Shown piece by piece: positions 39,561 to 46,338 of a stretch of 64,000 bases of DNA. A program made the translations under genes and the position numbers. The DNA is from Streptomyces lavendofoliae. Its GTDB lineage: Bacteria > Actinomycetota > Actinomycetes > Streptomycetales > Streptomycetaceae. The notes beneath the pieces were generated by a model. The model searched no databases, was not told the DNA's origin, and was given only the letters and a program-made list of their open reading frames with translations. The stretch is from contig NZ_BMTP01000002.1 in assembly GCF_014649735.1 (NCBI RefSeq), positions 62,001-126,000 on the forward strand, read 5' to 3'. Each line of letters begins with the position of its first letter. Within the stretch, counting starts at the first letter, position 1.

Positions 39561-41456
39561 ATGGTTGCCCAACGCCTTGGACGAGCCGCCGCGCTGATCG
39601 GCGCGGCCTGCCTCCTCACCACCGCGCCGGTGGGTTCGGGACCGGCCACCGCCGGGGAACGCCCACCGGTCACCGCGTCCGCCACCGTCGTCCCCGTGCA
39701 GACCACCGGTCCCGCCGACAAGCGGTTCAACCTGGTGCTGCTCGGGGACGGCTACACCGCCGCGCAGCTCCCGGAGTTCCGGGCGGACGTCGACAAGCAC
39801 CTCAACGTCCTGTGGAGCATCGAGCCGTTCGCCTCCTACCGCTCGTACGTCAACGTGTGGGCCGTCGAGGTGCCCTCCCCCGAGTCCGGTGTCGACTGCG
39901 ACCCCGGCCTGGACGCGCCGCGCCGCGACACCCCGCTGGGCATGGGCTTCTGGGGCGGCTGCGACGCGGGCGGCGTGCAGCGGCTGCTGACGGTCGACAG
40001 CGGCGCGGCGAACACGCTCGCCGACCTCGTCCCCGGCACGACGGGCGCCAACCGGCAGATCGTCGCCCTCGCCAACAGCGACACCTACGGTGGCGCGGGC
40101 GGGACCTACGCCACGGCGTCCGGCGGCAACGCCCTGTCCTCCCTCATCACCCCGCACGAGATCGGCCACTCGCTGGGCGGGCTCCAGGACGAGTACGACT
40201 ACTACCGTCGCGGTGAACCGGGCGGTGCGTACGAGGGAGCCGAGCCGTCGTCGGCGCACCACACGGTGCTCACCGAGGGGCAGATGCGCGACCGGCGGGC
40301 CAAGTGGTGGCGCTGGCTGGGCGAGAAGAGCGAGTCGGGCGGCGTCATCGGCCGGCACGAGGGCGGTCTGTACGGCACCGAGGGGGTGTGGCGGCCCAGC
40401 AGGCACTCGATCATGAAGACCCTGGGCTACGCCTTCGACCAGGTGGGCCGCGAGGTCATGGTGCGGGCGATCTCCTCGAAGGTGAACCTGGTCCAGGCAC
40501 ACACCCCGAACGCCGCGCCGGTCGGCGCCGACCGGACGGTGTGGGTGGAGACCCTGCACCCGACGGGCGGCGAACTGGACGTCGTGTGGCGGCTGGACGG
40601 GCGCCCCCTGCGGTCGGTGGCCGGCGCCCGCACGCTCGACCTGCGGAGGCTGGAGGTGGCGCCCGGCCGGCACACCCTGACGGCGACGATCACCGACCCG
40701 ACGCCGTTCGTGCGGGACCCAGCGGTGCGGGCTTCCCCGGCGCTGACCCGGACGGTCGCCTGGACCGTCGACACGGCGGTCACCACCCGGCCCGCCCCGG
40801 TGGCCGCCGGCTTCACCGGGCACACCGCCACCGACGTGCCCGTCGGGGCCCGGTCGGTGGTGTACGCCGACACCACGCACCCGGACGACCGCACCCTCGC
40901 CGTCCAGTGGCGGCTGGACGGCCGGCGGGTGGGCGCCGGGGGCAACGACCGCGACCTGGACCTGGCGGCGCTGCGGCTGCGGCCGGGCACGCACACACTG
41001 ACCGCCCGGATCGCGGGCACGGACCGCGAGCTGCGCTGGACGGTCGACGCGACGGCGGCCTCCGCCGCGTACGAGCTGTCGCGGCCGCTGCGCACGGTCC
41101 ACCGGCCGGGCCGTCCGGTCGAGTACGTGTACGACGGCCCGTTCACCATGCGGCTGACCGCGCGCGACGACCACCCCGGGTACGTGGTCAGCCAGTTCCG
41201 GGTGGACGGCGACGGCTGGTACACGTACTACGGCTGGCCGACGGACGCGGACGCGCCGTTCCGGTTCACCCCGGGCGGCACGGAGATCGACGGCCTGGTC
41301 TACGGCAAGCTGGGCACCCCGCGCGTGGTGCCGTGGGACGACGCGACACCGGAGTACGGCACGCACACCGTGGAGTACCGGACGATCGACTCCGCCGGGA
41401 ACACCGGTCCGGCGAAGAGGTTCCTCGTCACGCTGGTGCCCCCGGCGGCGCGTTGA
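39561..41456 (+). CDS. Secreted M64 family zinc metallopeptidase with Ig-like repeats
   Basis: A 631-residue exported protein. Signal peptide about 1-31 (AALIGAACLLTTAPVGSG). Catalytic domain about 50-320: NLVLLGDGYTAAQLPEF, and the zinc site HEIGHSLGGLQDEY (H199, E200, H203, third ligand region D210/E211), with Met-turn-like HSIMKTLGYAF. Two Ig-like domains follow (about 325-525: VWRLDGRPLRSV, VQWRLDGRRVG, each ending LTATI or LTARI), then a C-terminal beta domain. M64 includes IgA peptidases, but Streptomyces members are general secreted peptidases with unknown targets. A stem-loop follows the gene. Confidence 0.9.
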   Translation: MVAQRLGRAAALIGAACLLTTAPVGSGPATAGERPPVTASATVVPVQTTGPADKRFNLVLLGDGYTAAQLPEFRADVDKHLNVLWSIEPFASYRSYVNVWAVEVPSPESGVDCDPGLDAPRRDTPLGMGFWGGCDAGGVQRLLTVDSGAANTLADLVPGTTGANRQIVALANSDTYGGAGGTYATASGGNALSSLITPHEIGHSLGGLQDEYDYYRRGEPGGAYEGAEPSSAHHTVLTEGQMRDRRAKWWRWLGEKSESGGVIGRHEGGLYGTEGVWRPSRHSIMKTLGYAFDQVGREVMVRAISSKVNLVQAHTPNAAPVGADRTVWVETLHPTGGELDVVWRLDGRPLRSVAGARTLDLRRLEVAPGRHTLTATITDPTPFVRDPAVRASPALTRTVAWTVDTAVTTRPAPVAAGFTGHTATDVPVGARSVVYADTTHPDDRTLAVQWRLDGRRVGAGGNDRDLDLAALRLRPGTHTLTARIAGTDRELRWTVDATAASAAYELSRPLRTVHRPGRPVEYVYDGPFTMRLTARDDHPGYVVSQFRVDGDGWYTYYGWPTDADAPFRFTPGGTEIDGLVYGKLGTPRVVPWDDATPEYGTHTVEYRTIDSAGNTGPAKRFLVTLVPPAAR

Positions 41457-41472
41457 GTTCCGTCTCTCCGGT

Positions 41473-41499
41473 CGGTGTCGGGTCCGGAATCCGGCACCG
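41473..41499. terminator. Hairpin between convergent genes
   Basis: CGGTGTCGG (41473-41481) pairs with CCGGCACCG (41491-41499), one G-U wobble, between the M64 gene and the convergent unknown gene. Probably works in both directions. Confidence 0.6.
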
Positions 41500-41507
41500 C
41501 GCGTGAC

Positions 41508-41882
41508 CTACCGGACGGGGCGGGTGGCGTGGTGGCGGGGGACGGCGACATCGAGGACGGTGAACGGGGCGGTGAGCAGGGCGTACTGCTCGGCTGAGAG
41601 CGTGCCGGGCTTCCGTACGGCTCTGGCCGCGATCACACAGACGGACTTGGCACGCGAGTGGAGACCCGCGCGGTACGCGTTGAGTTCCTCACCGCGCGGA
41701 AGGAGCGCCGACCTCACCGCGTGGTCGAGCTCGGAATTCTCCGATGCCGAGAGCCTGAGGGCACGGCTCGCCTCACGGCCGCCCTGCCGGCGCAGACCTA
41801 CCGCGTGGTCGAACGCGGCGGCGAGCGTCTCGGGCGGCAGCGCCGTGATGGTCGCTATGAACCGAGCCGTTGCGGCATCCAC
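41508..41882 (-). CDS. Unknown helical protein, 124 residues
   Basis: A 124-residue cytosolic protein with no recognised family. It is mostly helical with a high Ala content (MDAATARFIATITALPPETL, ELDHAVRSALLPRGEELNAYRAGLHSRAK) and a basic C-terminus. GTG 41882 follows AAGGAG with six to seven bases of spacing, which supports expression. It is divergent from another small unknown gene across a 120-bp gap. Confidence 0.6.
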   Translation of the reverse strand: MDAATARFIATITALPPETLAAAFDHAVGLRRQGGREASRALRLSASENSELDHAVRSALLPRGEELNAYRAGLHSRAKSVCVIAARAVRKPGTLSAEQYALLTAPFTVLDVAVPRHHATRPVR

Positions 41883-42002
41883 TGCGCGCTCCTTCTCCGG
41901 GATGCGGATGGTTCAGGGATGGGGCCGAGCGCCGGCACCCTCGGCCGGCCTGCCTTCCCCCGCGTGGGAAGGTGCGCCGGGTGGAACACAAGGGAGTGCG
42001 AC

Positions 42003-42290
42003 ATGGATGTCCAACGCTTGGCGGGCATAGCGGCGACGCTCTTCGGGGAACTCGGCGCCGCTGGACCACTTACGGTACGGGAGTTGCCCGACGGACTGGG
42101 AATCCGGGTGTGCCGGGCCGGCGTCCGGGGTGGAGGAAGCATCTTCGTGGCAGGTGACGAGTCGGTTCTGTTCGTGGGGTCCGCAATGGATTTCGACGCC
42201 GGTCTGGCCGCGTTCCGCCAGGGCAGGCGCACTCCCGTCGAGCGCTTCCGGGGCGGGCCCGACAGGAGGAGTGCGCCAAAGGCCCCTTGA
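42003..42290 (+). CDS. Small unknown protein, 95 residues
   Basis: A 95-residue protein starting at ATG 42003, with GGGAG upstream. It has a hydrophobic first helix (QRLAGIAATLFGEL), a beta-rich centre (GGGSIFVAGDESVLFVGSAMDF) and a basic tail. No signal peptide and no recognised family. Longer in-frame starts upstream run through the divergent promoter and are unlikely. Confidence 0.55.
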   Translation: MDVQRLAGIAATLFGELGAAGPLTVRELPDGLGIRVCRAGVRGGGSIFVAGDESVLFVGSAMDFDAGLAAFRQGRRTPVERFRGGPDRRSAPKAP

Positions 42291-42432
42291 GCGGCCCGGA
42301 CGGACGTGACGTAGCGGTGCCTTGCCGGTGGGCCGCGTCCGTGATGACAGGCGTCCGGCCGGTCCTCGGCGCGGCCCGCGTGTTCACCGCCTTCGCCCAG
42401 CGGCGGAAGAAGCGACGAACACGCTCCAGCCG

Positions 42433-43221
42433 CTACGGCTTGCGGGCCACGCCGGCGTACCCCGGGATGGGGTCGTCGCCGGCGACCGGGACGGCCTCGC
42501 CGAGCTCGGGGTGCCAGTCCGCCGTGAGCGAGACCCCGGGCTCGACGAGCTCCAGCCCCTCGAAGAAGCGGGTGAACTCGGCACGGGTGCGCGGCCGGAG
42601 CGTGAGGCCGCGCCCCCGGTACATCGCACGCGCCTTGGCGGCGCCCTCGGGGTCGAAGTCGCCGGTGACCTGCGACAGGACCAGGTAGCTGCCGGACGGC
42701 AGCCGCTCGACGAGCCGGTGGAGCAGTTCGTACGCCCCGTCCTCGTCGTCCACGAAGTGCAGCAGGGCGAGCATGGAGAGGGCGACCGGCCGGGAGAAGT
42801 CGAGGACCTTGCCGGCCTCTTCGAGGATGCCTTCCGGCTCGCGCGCGTCCGCCTGGATGTAGTCGGTCACGCCCTCGGGGGCGGAGCGCAGCAGCGCCTC
42901 GGCGTGGGCGAGGACGATGGGGTCGTTGTCGCAGTAGACGACCCGGGACTCGGGGGCGACCTGCTGGGCGATCTGGTGCAGGTTGGGCTCGGTCGGGATG
43001 CCGCTGCCGATGTCCAGGTACTGCCGGACGCCCCGGGCGCCGAGCCAGCGGGTGGCCCGGTGCATGAAGGCCCGGTTGACCCGCGCCATGTCGCGTCCCC
43101 GGGAGTCGATGGTCAGGAGCTGCCTGGCCATCTCCTCGTCGACCGGATAGTTGTCCTTGCCGCCCAGGAACCAGTCGTACATACGGGCCGGGTGTGGCTT
43201 GCTGGTGTCGATCCGGGTCAT
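42433..43221 (-). CDS. SAM-dependent methyltransferase of the PF04672 (DUF574) family
   Basis: A 262-residue protein with the family signature at its start (IDTSKPHPARMYDWFLGGKDNYPVD) and SAM-binding motif YLDIGSGIPTEPN; also VVYCDNDPIVLAHA and LDFSRPVALSMLALLHFV. The family is almost confined to actinobacteria, is present in many copies in Streptomyces, and often sits beside XRE/DUF397 genes as here. Substrate unknown. It is 132 bp downstream of the DUF397 gene in the same direction. Confidence 0.9.
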   Translation of the reverse strand: MTRIDTSKPHPARMYDWFLGGKDNYPVDEEMARQLLTIDSRGRDMARVNRAFMHRATRWLGARGVRQYLDIGSGIPTEPNLHQIAQQVAPESRVVYCDNDPIVLAHAEALLRSAPEGVTDYIQADAREPEGILEEAGKVLDFSRPVALSMLALLHFVDDEDGAYELLHRLVERLPSGSYLVLSQVTGDFDPEGAAKARAMYRGRGLTLRPRTRAEFTRFFEGLELVEPGVSLTADWHPELGEAVPVAGDDPIPGYAGVARKP

Positions 43222-43353
43222 TCGGGCGCTCCCCCTGGTGATGTGGACGGACGTGGTCGGTGGTCGGTGTGTCGACCGGTGCCGGTGCGGGTGTGGTCGC
43301 CGGTGCCGCTCCCGCTGGGTCGGGTGGCGGGGCGGACGGGCGCCGAGGGTGGC

Positions 43354-43599
43354 TCAGGTGAGGAGGAAGTCGGCCTTGCCCGACTTGGCCCCCTGGATGA
43401 ACGCGGCGATCTCCCCGTGCGTGTAGATCAGCGCGGGGCCGTCGGGGTCGGCGGACTGGCGGACCGCCACCCGGCCGTCGGCCAGCTTCATCGCCTCGAC
43501 GCAGTTGCCGCCGTTCCCGCCGCTCCACGGCTTGTGCCACCCCTCGGCCCCGAGCTCGGCGGCGGGCATGCCGTTGTATATGCGCTCTGCGCTATCCAT
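43354..43599 (-). CDS. DUF397 protein, partner of the WhiJ-type regulator
   Basis: An 81-residue protein with the DUF397 core WHKPWSGGNGGNCVEAMKLADGRVAVRQSADPDGPALIYT. Its ATG directly follows the regulator's TGA (TGAATG), so the two are coupled. DUF397 proteins bind their cognate XRE regulators and affect development; in the whiJ system the partner restrains the regulator. Confidence 0.9.
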   Translation of the reverse strand: MDSAERIYNGMPAAELGAEGWHKPWSGGNGGNCVEAMKLADGRVAVRQSADPDGPALIYTHGEIAAFIQGAKSGKADFLLT

Positions 43600-44463
43600 T
43601 CACAGCTCCTTGCGGAAACCCTTGAGGATTTCCTTCGTGCGTTGTGCCGTGGCGGCCTGCGCCGCCATGCGGTCCATGACCTCGAGGTGCGAGGCCACCT
43701 CGGGGCGCGCGTCGAGGTAGACCGCGCCGGTCAGGTACTCGCTGTAGACCATGTCCGGGAGTTCGGGCACGGCGAAGCGGAAGAGGACGAACGGTCCGTA
43801 CGTGCCGGGGTGGTGGCCGGTGGAGAACTCGGCGACCTGGAGGGTGACGTTCGGCAGCTCGGCGGCCTCCAGCAGCCGGTCGATCTGCGCCCGCATGACG
43901 TCCGGACCACCGCCGACGGGACGGCACAGCACCGTCTCGTCCATGATCACCCAGAACTTCGGGGCGTCGGGGCGGGTGAGCAGGGCCTGCCGCTCCATCC
44001 GCAGGGCCACGTGGCGCTCGATGTCTTCGTCGCCCACCTGGCCGACCGCGCCGCCGCGCAGGATCGCCCGGGCGTACTCCTCGGTCTGGAGGAGGCCGGG
44101 GACGAACTGCGGCTCGTAGGCCCTGATGACGCTCGCGGCGCCCTCCAGGCTGACGTACATGCTGAACCAGCCCGGCAGCACGTCGTGGAAGCGCTGCCAC
44201 CAGCCGGGCCTGTTGGCGTCCTCGGCCAGCCGGACGAAGCCCTCCGCCTCGCCCGCGGGCACCCCGTACGCCTGGAGCAGGAGCTGTACGTAGGGGATCT
44301 TCAGCGCGACTTCCGCGGTCTCCATTCTGCGGATCGTGGCCGGGGCCACGCGGAGCACCTTGGCGGCCTCCTCCCGCCTCATGCCCGCCCGCTCCCGCAG
44401 ATCCTGCAGACGCTTGCCGAGTACGACCTGTCCCACGGTGGGGGCGGACCGCGGCTCGCTCAC
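43600..44463 (-). CDS. WhiJ/Scr1-type XRE family regulator with DUF5753
   Basis: A 287-residue regulator: N-terminal Cro/C1 HTH (LGKRLQDLRERAGMRREEAAKVLRVAPATIRRMETAE), then the DUF5753 sensor (PGWFSMYVSLEGAASVIRAYEPQFVPGLLQTEEYARAIL, VIMDETVLCRPVGG, HHPGTYGPFVLFRF). GTG 44463 follows GGAGG. Such regulators bind palindromes in their own promoter and control sporulation or antibiotic genes. Its divergent promoter contains three separate palindromic elements (see below). Confidence 0.93.
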   Translation of the reverse strand: MSEPRSAPTVGQVVLGKRLQDLRERAGMRREEAAKVLRVAPATIRRMETAEVALKIPYVQLLLQAYGVPAGEAEGFVRLAEDANRPGWWQRFHDVLPGWFSMYVSLEGAASVIRAYEPQFVPGLLQTEEYARAILRGGAVGQVGDEDIERHVALRMERQALLTRPDAPKFWVIMDETVLCRPVGGGPDVMRAQIDRLLEAAELPNVTLQVAEFSTGHHPGTYGPFVLFRFAVPELPDMVYSEYLTGAVYLDARPEVASHLEVMDRMAAQAATAQRTKEILKGFRKEL

Positions 44464-44524
44464 TTAAGACCTCCCCACGCGCTTTTTGGACGAGTGTGCC
44501 ATGCGGCGGGCAGAGAGAACACCA

Positions 44525-44545
44525 CACTCTGCAATTTTCAGAGTG
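44525..44545. promoter_or_regulatory. Palindrome 1 in the WhiJ-type divergent promoter
   Basis: CACTCTG, CAATTTT, CAGAGTG: a perfect 7-bp inverted repeat with an AT-rich centre, 62 bp upstream of the XRE start. A likely operator for the XRE protein, overlapping the AT-rich promoter. Confidence 0.65.
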
Positions 44546-44546
44546 C

Positions 44547-44559
44547 CACTTGCCAAGTG
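44547..44559. promoter_or_regulatory. Palindrome 2 in the WhiJ-type divergent promoter
   Basis: CACTTG, C, CAAGTG: a perfect 6-bp inverted repeat adjoining palindrome 1 at one base. The two could be bound together. Confidence 0.6.
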
Positions 44560-44583
44560 TCCGTGTCGGGAGGAAAGTATTCC

Positions 44584-44610
44584 GGTGAACCAGTTGGTGA
44601 ACCAGTTCAC
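44584..44610. promoter_or_regulatory. Tandem and inverted GTGAACCAGTT sites
   Basis: GGTGAACCAGTT is repeated at once (44584 and 44596), and the second copy forms GTGAAC, CA, GTTCAC, a perfect inverted repeat at 44597-44610. It lies 68 bp before the chosen start of the ATPase gene, so it looks like a DNA-binding site, not coding sequence. Confidence 0.6.
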
Positions 44611-44677
44611 GCGGCTGCCGCGCTCTGCCACGGGAGAGGCGACGTACGGCGCCGCTCCCCCATGTGAGGAATCGGTC

Positions 44678-45157
44678 GTGGCTCCTGGTAACGCGCTCAC
44701 CCCCCGGCTCAGAGCCCCGCGACCCCCGATCTCCGCCGACGTCCGCCGCTTCTCCTTCGAACTTCCCGCACGCGCGGAATCGGTCGCCCGGGCCCGGCAC
44801 CTCGTCGAGGAACGGCTGGTGCTGTGGGAGGTGGACGGCTCGCTGTGCGAGGCGGTGACCCTGGTGGTCTCCGAACTCGTCACCAACGCCGTGGTGCACA
44901 CCGTCAGCCACCGGGTGGTCTGCGAACTCCGGGACTGCGGCGAGCAGTTGCGCGTGTCCGTCCAGGACGAGGGCTGCCCGGCCGCCGCGCCCCGGCTGCG
45001 CCGCGGCTCGCCCGAGGAGGGCGGCCGGGGCCTGCTGCTGGTGGACGCCGTCAGCAGCGCGTGGGGCGCGCACCACGCGCGCCACGGCGCCGGGCGTGTC
45101 GTCTGGGCGGAGCTGGGGCACGGCGGCGGCCCGGCCGGACCGGCGGCGCCGTGCTGA
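44678..45157 (+). CDS. Anti-sigma-factor-like ATPase (HATPase_c, RsbW family)
   Basis: About 159 residues of a GHKL ATPase with the motif VVSELVTNAVVHT (N-box), VSVQDEGCPAA (G1) and GGRGLLLVDAVSSAWG (G2). This is the AbaA/WhiJ-associated group, which may antagonise sigma factors or act as kinases. GTG 44678 is chosen as GAGGA lies seven bases upstream and the tandem palindrome is then outside the gene; GTG 44585 with GGAGG eleven bases upstream is the alternative. It is divergent from the XRE/DUF397 pair. Confidence 0.85.
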   Translation: MAPGNALTPRLRAPRPPISADVRRFSFELPARAESVARARHLVEERLVLWEVDGSLCEAVTLVVSELVTNAVVHTVSHRVVCELRDCGEQLRVSVQDEGCPAAAPRLRRGSPEEGGRGLLLVDAVSSAWGAHHARHGAGRVVWAELGHGGGPAGPAAPC

Positions 45158-45162
45158 GGTCG

Positions 45163-45585
45163 ATGGCCACGCTGCTGTCGGCGCGCGGCCGGCGGCAGGC
45201 GGAGGCCCGGTCCGCCCACCCCGGGGGCGAGGTGCGGCTGGCCCTGCCGCCCGCGCTGCCCGCCACGCTGGGCTGCGACGCGGTGGGGGTACCGGCGCGG
45301 TACGGCTTCCGGCTGCTGTCACGGCTGCCGGGCAACGGCTGCGTGTTCGCCGACACGGAATGGTGGTGGTGGATCGTTCCGGCCGGCTCCGACGCCGACC
45401 TGCGGTGGCCGCTGCCCTCCTGTTACGCGGTGGACGCCTACGTCCCCGACCGGCGGCCCCGGCTGATCCACCGGCCCGGCACGACCTCGCCGTACACCCC
45501 GCCGATTCCGCTGTACCTCATGATCTGCCAGCTCACCGGGATCGCCCCCGCCTGGACCGTCCCGGGCGTCGGCACCCGGCTGTGA
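45163..45585 (+). CDS. Unknown protein with a four-Trp motif, cotranscribed with the anti-sigma-like ATPase
   Basis: A 140-residue cytosolic protein with the striking TEWWWWIVPAGSDADLRWPLPSCY segment and a Pro-rich end (SPYTPPIPLYLMICQLTG). ATG 45163 lies five bases after the ATPase stop with GAGGT upstream, so it is cotranslated. I recall unnamed proteins of this kind beside whiJ-type loci in Streptomyces, where they lack assigned function. Confidence 0.75.
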   Translation: MATLLSARGRRQAEARSAHPGGEVRLALPPALPATLGCDAVGVPARYGFRLLSRLPGNGCVFADTEWWWWIVPAGSDADLRWPLPSCYAVDAYVPDRRPRLIHRPGTTSPYTPPIPLYLMICQLTGIAPAWTVPGVGTRL

Positions 45586-45620
45586 CCCCTGCGACCGCCG
45601 TGGCCCCGGCCACGGCGGCC

Positions 45621-45661
45621 GGCTCGCGCGGCCCCGGCTGGGGGGCCGGGCCGCGCGAGCC
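45621..45661 (+). terminator. Terminator of the ATPase/Trp-protein operon
   Basis: GGCTCGCGCGGCCCCGGC and GCCGGGCCGCGCGAGCC pair over 17 bases with a single-base bulge, 35 bp beyond the last stop codon. Confidence 0.75.
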
Positions 45662-45760
45662 GCGGGTACGCCGCGGACAGCCGCGCGTACGCCACCGCCG
45701 GCCGTAATCGCGCCGCGCCGTCCCGGACCCCCCTCCCGGGGTGCCTTCCCGCCAGCGTGC

Positions 45761-45804
45761 GCCGACCCGGGTCGGCGCGGCGCGGATGCCGCGCCGCGCG
45801 ACCC
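45761..45804. repeat. Perfect 16-bp palindrome overlapping a 16-bp stem-loop
   Basis: GCCGACCCGGGTCGGC (45761-45776) is fully self-complementary. Its right part is also the left arm of a second hairpin running to 45804, GGGTCGGCGCGGCGCGG with CCGCGCCGCGCGACCC, one bulge. The two structures are mutually exclusive. Confidence 0.7.
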
Positions 45805-46338
45805 CCTCCGGGCGCGCCTCCTCGCGGGACGGCCGACCCTTCCGCACCGGGGCGCCGCGTCACGGCCCGTGCGCCGCGGTGGCGGCCCCGTACTCCGCAC
45901 CCCGCACGATCCCGCCCGGCCGCGCGGCCGATTCGCCGGGAGGGCGGGACCCGGTGACGGCCGGCACGGGCGCGGGCGGCGGTCGGCGGAGCCCGAAAGC
46001 GCAGGTGAGGCGGGGTGTCCCCGTGCCTGCCCTCGGGCCGCGCGGGGGTGACAAGGGTTTTCCCCGTATCGGGTGCGACGCGGGTTTCCCTACTGTCTGC
46101 CGCACCGGAGGTTCCCCTTCATCTGCCTGTCAGGTGCATGTAATACGCGGGTTCCCCCGGTGACGGCCCCGCCCCAGGGGTCGTCGCGTCGGCGGCGGCG
46201 CGAGGGGCGTACCCGGCCCGGAGAACACGGGGTGCCACCCCCACGGCACGTCCGCGTTCCCCACGCGCCCGCCGCCCGTCGCGCCCTGCACCGTCAGCCG
46301 CTCCGGGAGTCGCCGGAGCTGCCCTGAAAGGGAACACC

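Larger units (their letters stand above)
45586..46338. other. 753-bp intergenic region rich in hairpins
   Basis: No gene supported. Left part: terminator of the ATPase operon (45621-45661), then a palindrome and a second long hairpin (45761-45804). Right part: candidate promoter of the subtilase, with TTCATC (46117), 17 bp, TAATAC (46140-46145) as a weak option, and a long GC-rich leader of about 180 bp before its TTG start. Confidence 0.6.

Noticed and set aside
41508..42290. Toxin-antitoxin pair interpretation of the two small divergent genes.
   Set aside because: Divergent orientation with no coupling and no toxin or antitoxin motifs seen.
42433..43221. PF04672 methyltransferase as the missing graspetide methyltransferase.
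   Set aside because: It lies over 6 kb away, belongs to a different family that usually travels with XRE/DUF397 genes, and is oriented on the other strand.
44585..44587. GTG as the start of the anti-sigma-like ATPase.
   Set aside because: It falls inside the tandem and inverted GTGAACCAGTT element, and the downstream GTG 44678 has a better Shine-Dalgarno site; not fully excluded.
45741..46163. Open frame of 140 codons in the gap before the subtilase.
   Set aside because: Arg/Pro/Gly-rich, overlaps hairpins, without a ribosome site or motifs.
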